From the NCBI GenBank assembly GCA_005880175.1, contig VBJR01000156.1, positions 2,137-18,190 of the forward strand: a stretch of DNA of 16,054 nt, in the 5' to 3' direction. The number at the start of each line of letters is the position of its first letter. Positions within the stretch are counted from its first letter, which is position 1. Origin of the DNA: Chloroflexota bacterium (GTDB taxonomy: Bacteria; Chloroflexota; Dormibacteria; Dormibacterales; Dormibacteraceae). The position numbers and the translations under genes were made by a program. The notes beneath the pieces are model-generated. The model was not told where the DNA came from. It ran no database searches and was given only the letters and a program-made list of their open reading frames with translations. This document shows, piece after piece, positions 15,735 through 16,054 of the stretch.

Positions 15735-15930
15735 TCATGCCAGCGCCCGCGCGAAGAACAGGTCCTCGGGCACGGCGTCGACGTAGGTGACCGAGCCGGC
15801 GGCGAGCGCCGGCACGCGGGCCCCGGTCTCCAGCCGGGTTGAGAATCGGTCCCTGAACGCACCGGTGCTCGATCAGGCCCGATCGTCGAGGTGTTCGAAC
15901 ACGGTCTAGAACGTCGGTCAAGTAGTCGGC
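15735..15930 (-). pseudogene. Gene tail with two in-frame stops (motif copy C plus C-terminus)
   Basis: One minus-strand frame reads TVFEHLDDRA, a TGA (15875-15873), then AFRDRFSTRLETGARVPAL and AAGSVTYVDAVPEDLFFARA before a final TGA at 15737-15735; a TAG at 15908-15906 also lies upstream in frame. The VFEHLDDRA piece matches the motif of copies A and B, where copy B has TGG in place of the TGA. Codons are strongly G/C-ending, as in a once-coding sequence. The protein family is not recognised. Confidence 0.4.
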
Positions 15931-15991
15931 GGGGCAGGGGCGCTGGGTGGAATGATGGGCCGAGCACTTCGAGGAGGCCGATTCCCAGACA

Positions 15992-16054
15992 TGCGTCCCA
16001 CCACCTGGCGTCCCGCCGTCGAGCTGTCCGAGACCGAGAGGACGATCGTCAAGC
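15992..16054 (+). CDS. Transposase N-terminus, probable IS1182 family (runs off window)
   Basis: The frame from ATG 15992 gives MRPTTWRPAVELSETERTIV and then K before the window ends. From memory this matches the start of a common actinobacterial transposase group annotated as IS1182 family; only 21 codons are visible and no catalytic residue can be checked. A GAGGAGG ribosome-like site lies about 13 bases upstream, rather far. The adjacent IS21-like and other remnants make an insertion-element hotspot plausible. Confidence 0.55.

Overview
High-GC bacterial DNA, most consistent with an actinobacterium or a similarly GC-rich soil lineage. The evidence is G/C-ending codons, GTG/TTG starts, actinobacterial-style Rhs and transposase sequences, and a lipoprotein-type solute-binding protein. 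No taxonomic marker gene is present, so this placement is an inference.

Layout. (1) 1-7391 (+): the 3' part of a giant Rhs/YD-repeat protein. The window opens inside it. It carries three LamG-like modules, a separate beta-sandwich-like insert, a canonical Rhs core ending in DPTG, and a 263-residue variable tip with a poly-Gly/Cys-rich linker and hydrophobic segments. A four-helix membrane protein (7375-7890) overlaps its stop codon by 17 bases and is a candidate immunity partner. (2) 8159-8647 (-): an orphan Hcp-family (type VI tail-tube-like) gene with a strong Shine-Dalgarno. (3) 8650-10190: a gene-poor decay zone with a broken minus-strand coding remnant, a cluster of eight GTGACGCT/AGCGTCAC octamers built around a long inverted repeat, a TTCGAA-rich stretch, and a plus-strand remnant that may be a transposase tail. 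(4) 15017-10190 (-): a compact operon of three genes. They encode a STAND-like P-loop NTPase, a membrane-anchored type-1 periplasmic-binding-fold protein (4-base GTGA overlap), and a solute-binding lipoprotein (2-base gap). A plausible promoter lies just upstream of the operon. (5) 15100-16054: a mobile-element scar with a frameshifted IS21-like (IstB) remnant, decayed copies of a short minus-strand coding motif also seen near 9.6 kb, and the first 21 codons of a probable IS1182-family transposase running off the window.

The most interesting unit is the three-gene operon. Two extracytoplasmic binding proteins of different folds are translationally coupled to a cytoplasmic signalling-type NTPase, and no permease or ABC-type ATPase is present. 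This suggests ligand sensing rather than transport, but that function is inferred. Second is the Rhs tip with its overlapping membrane-protein gene, a candidate toxin-immunity pair of unrecognised type.
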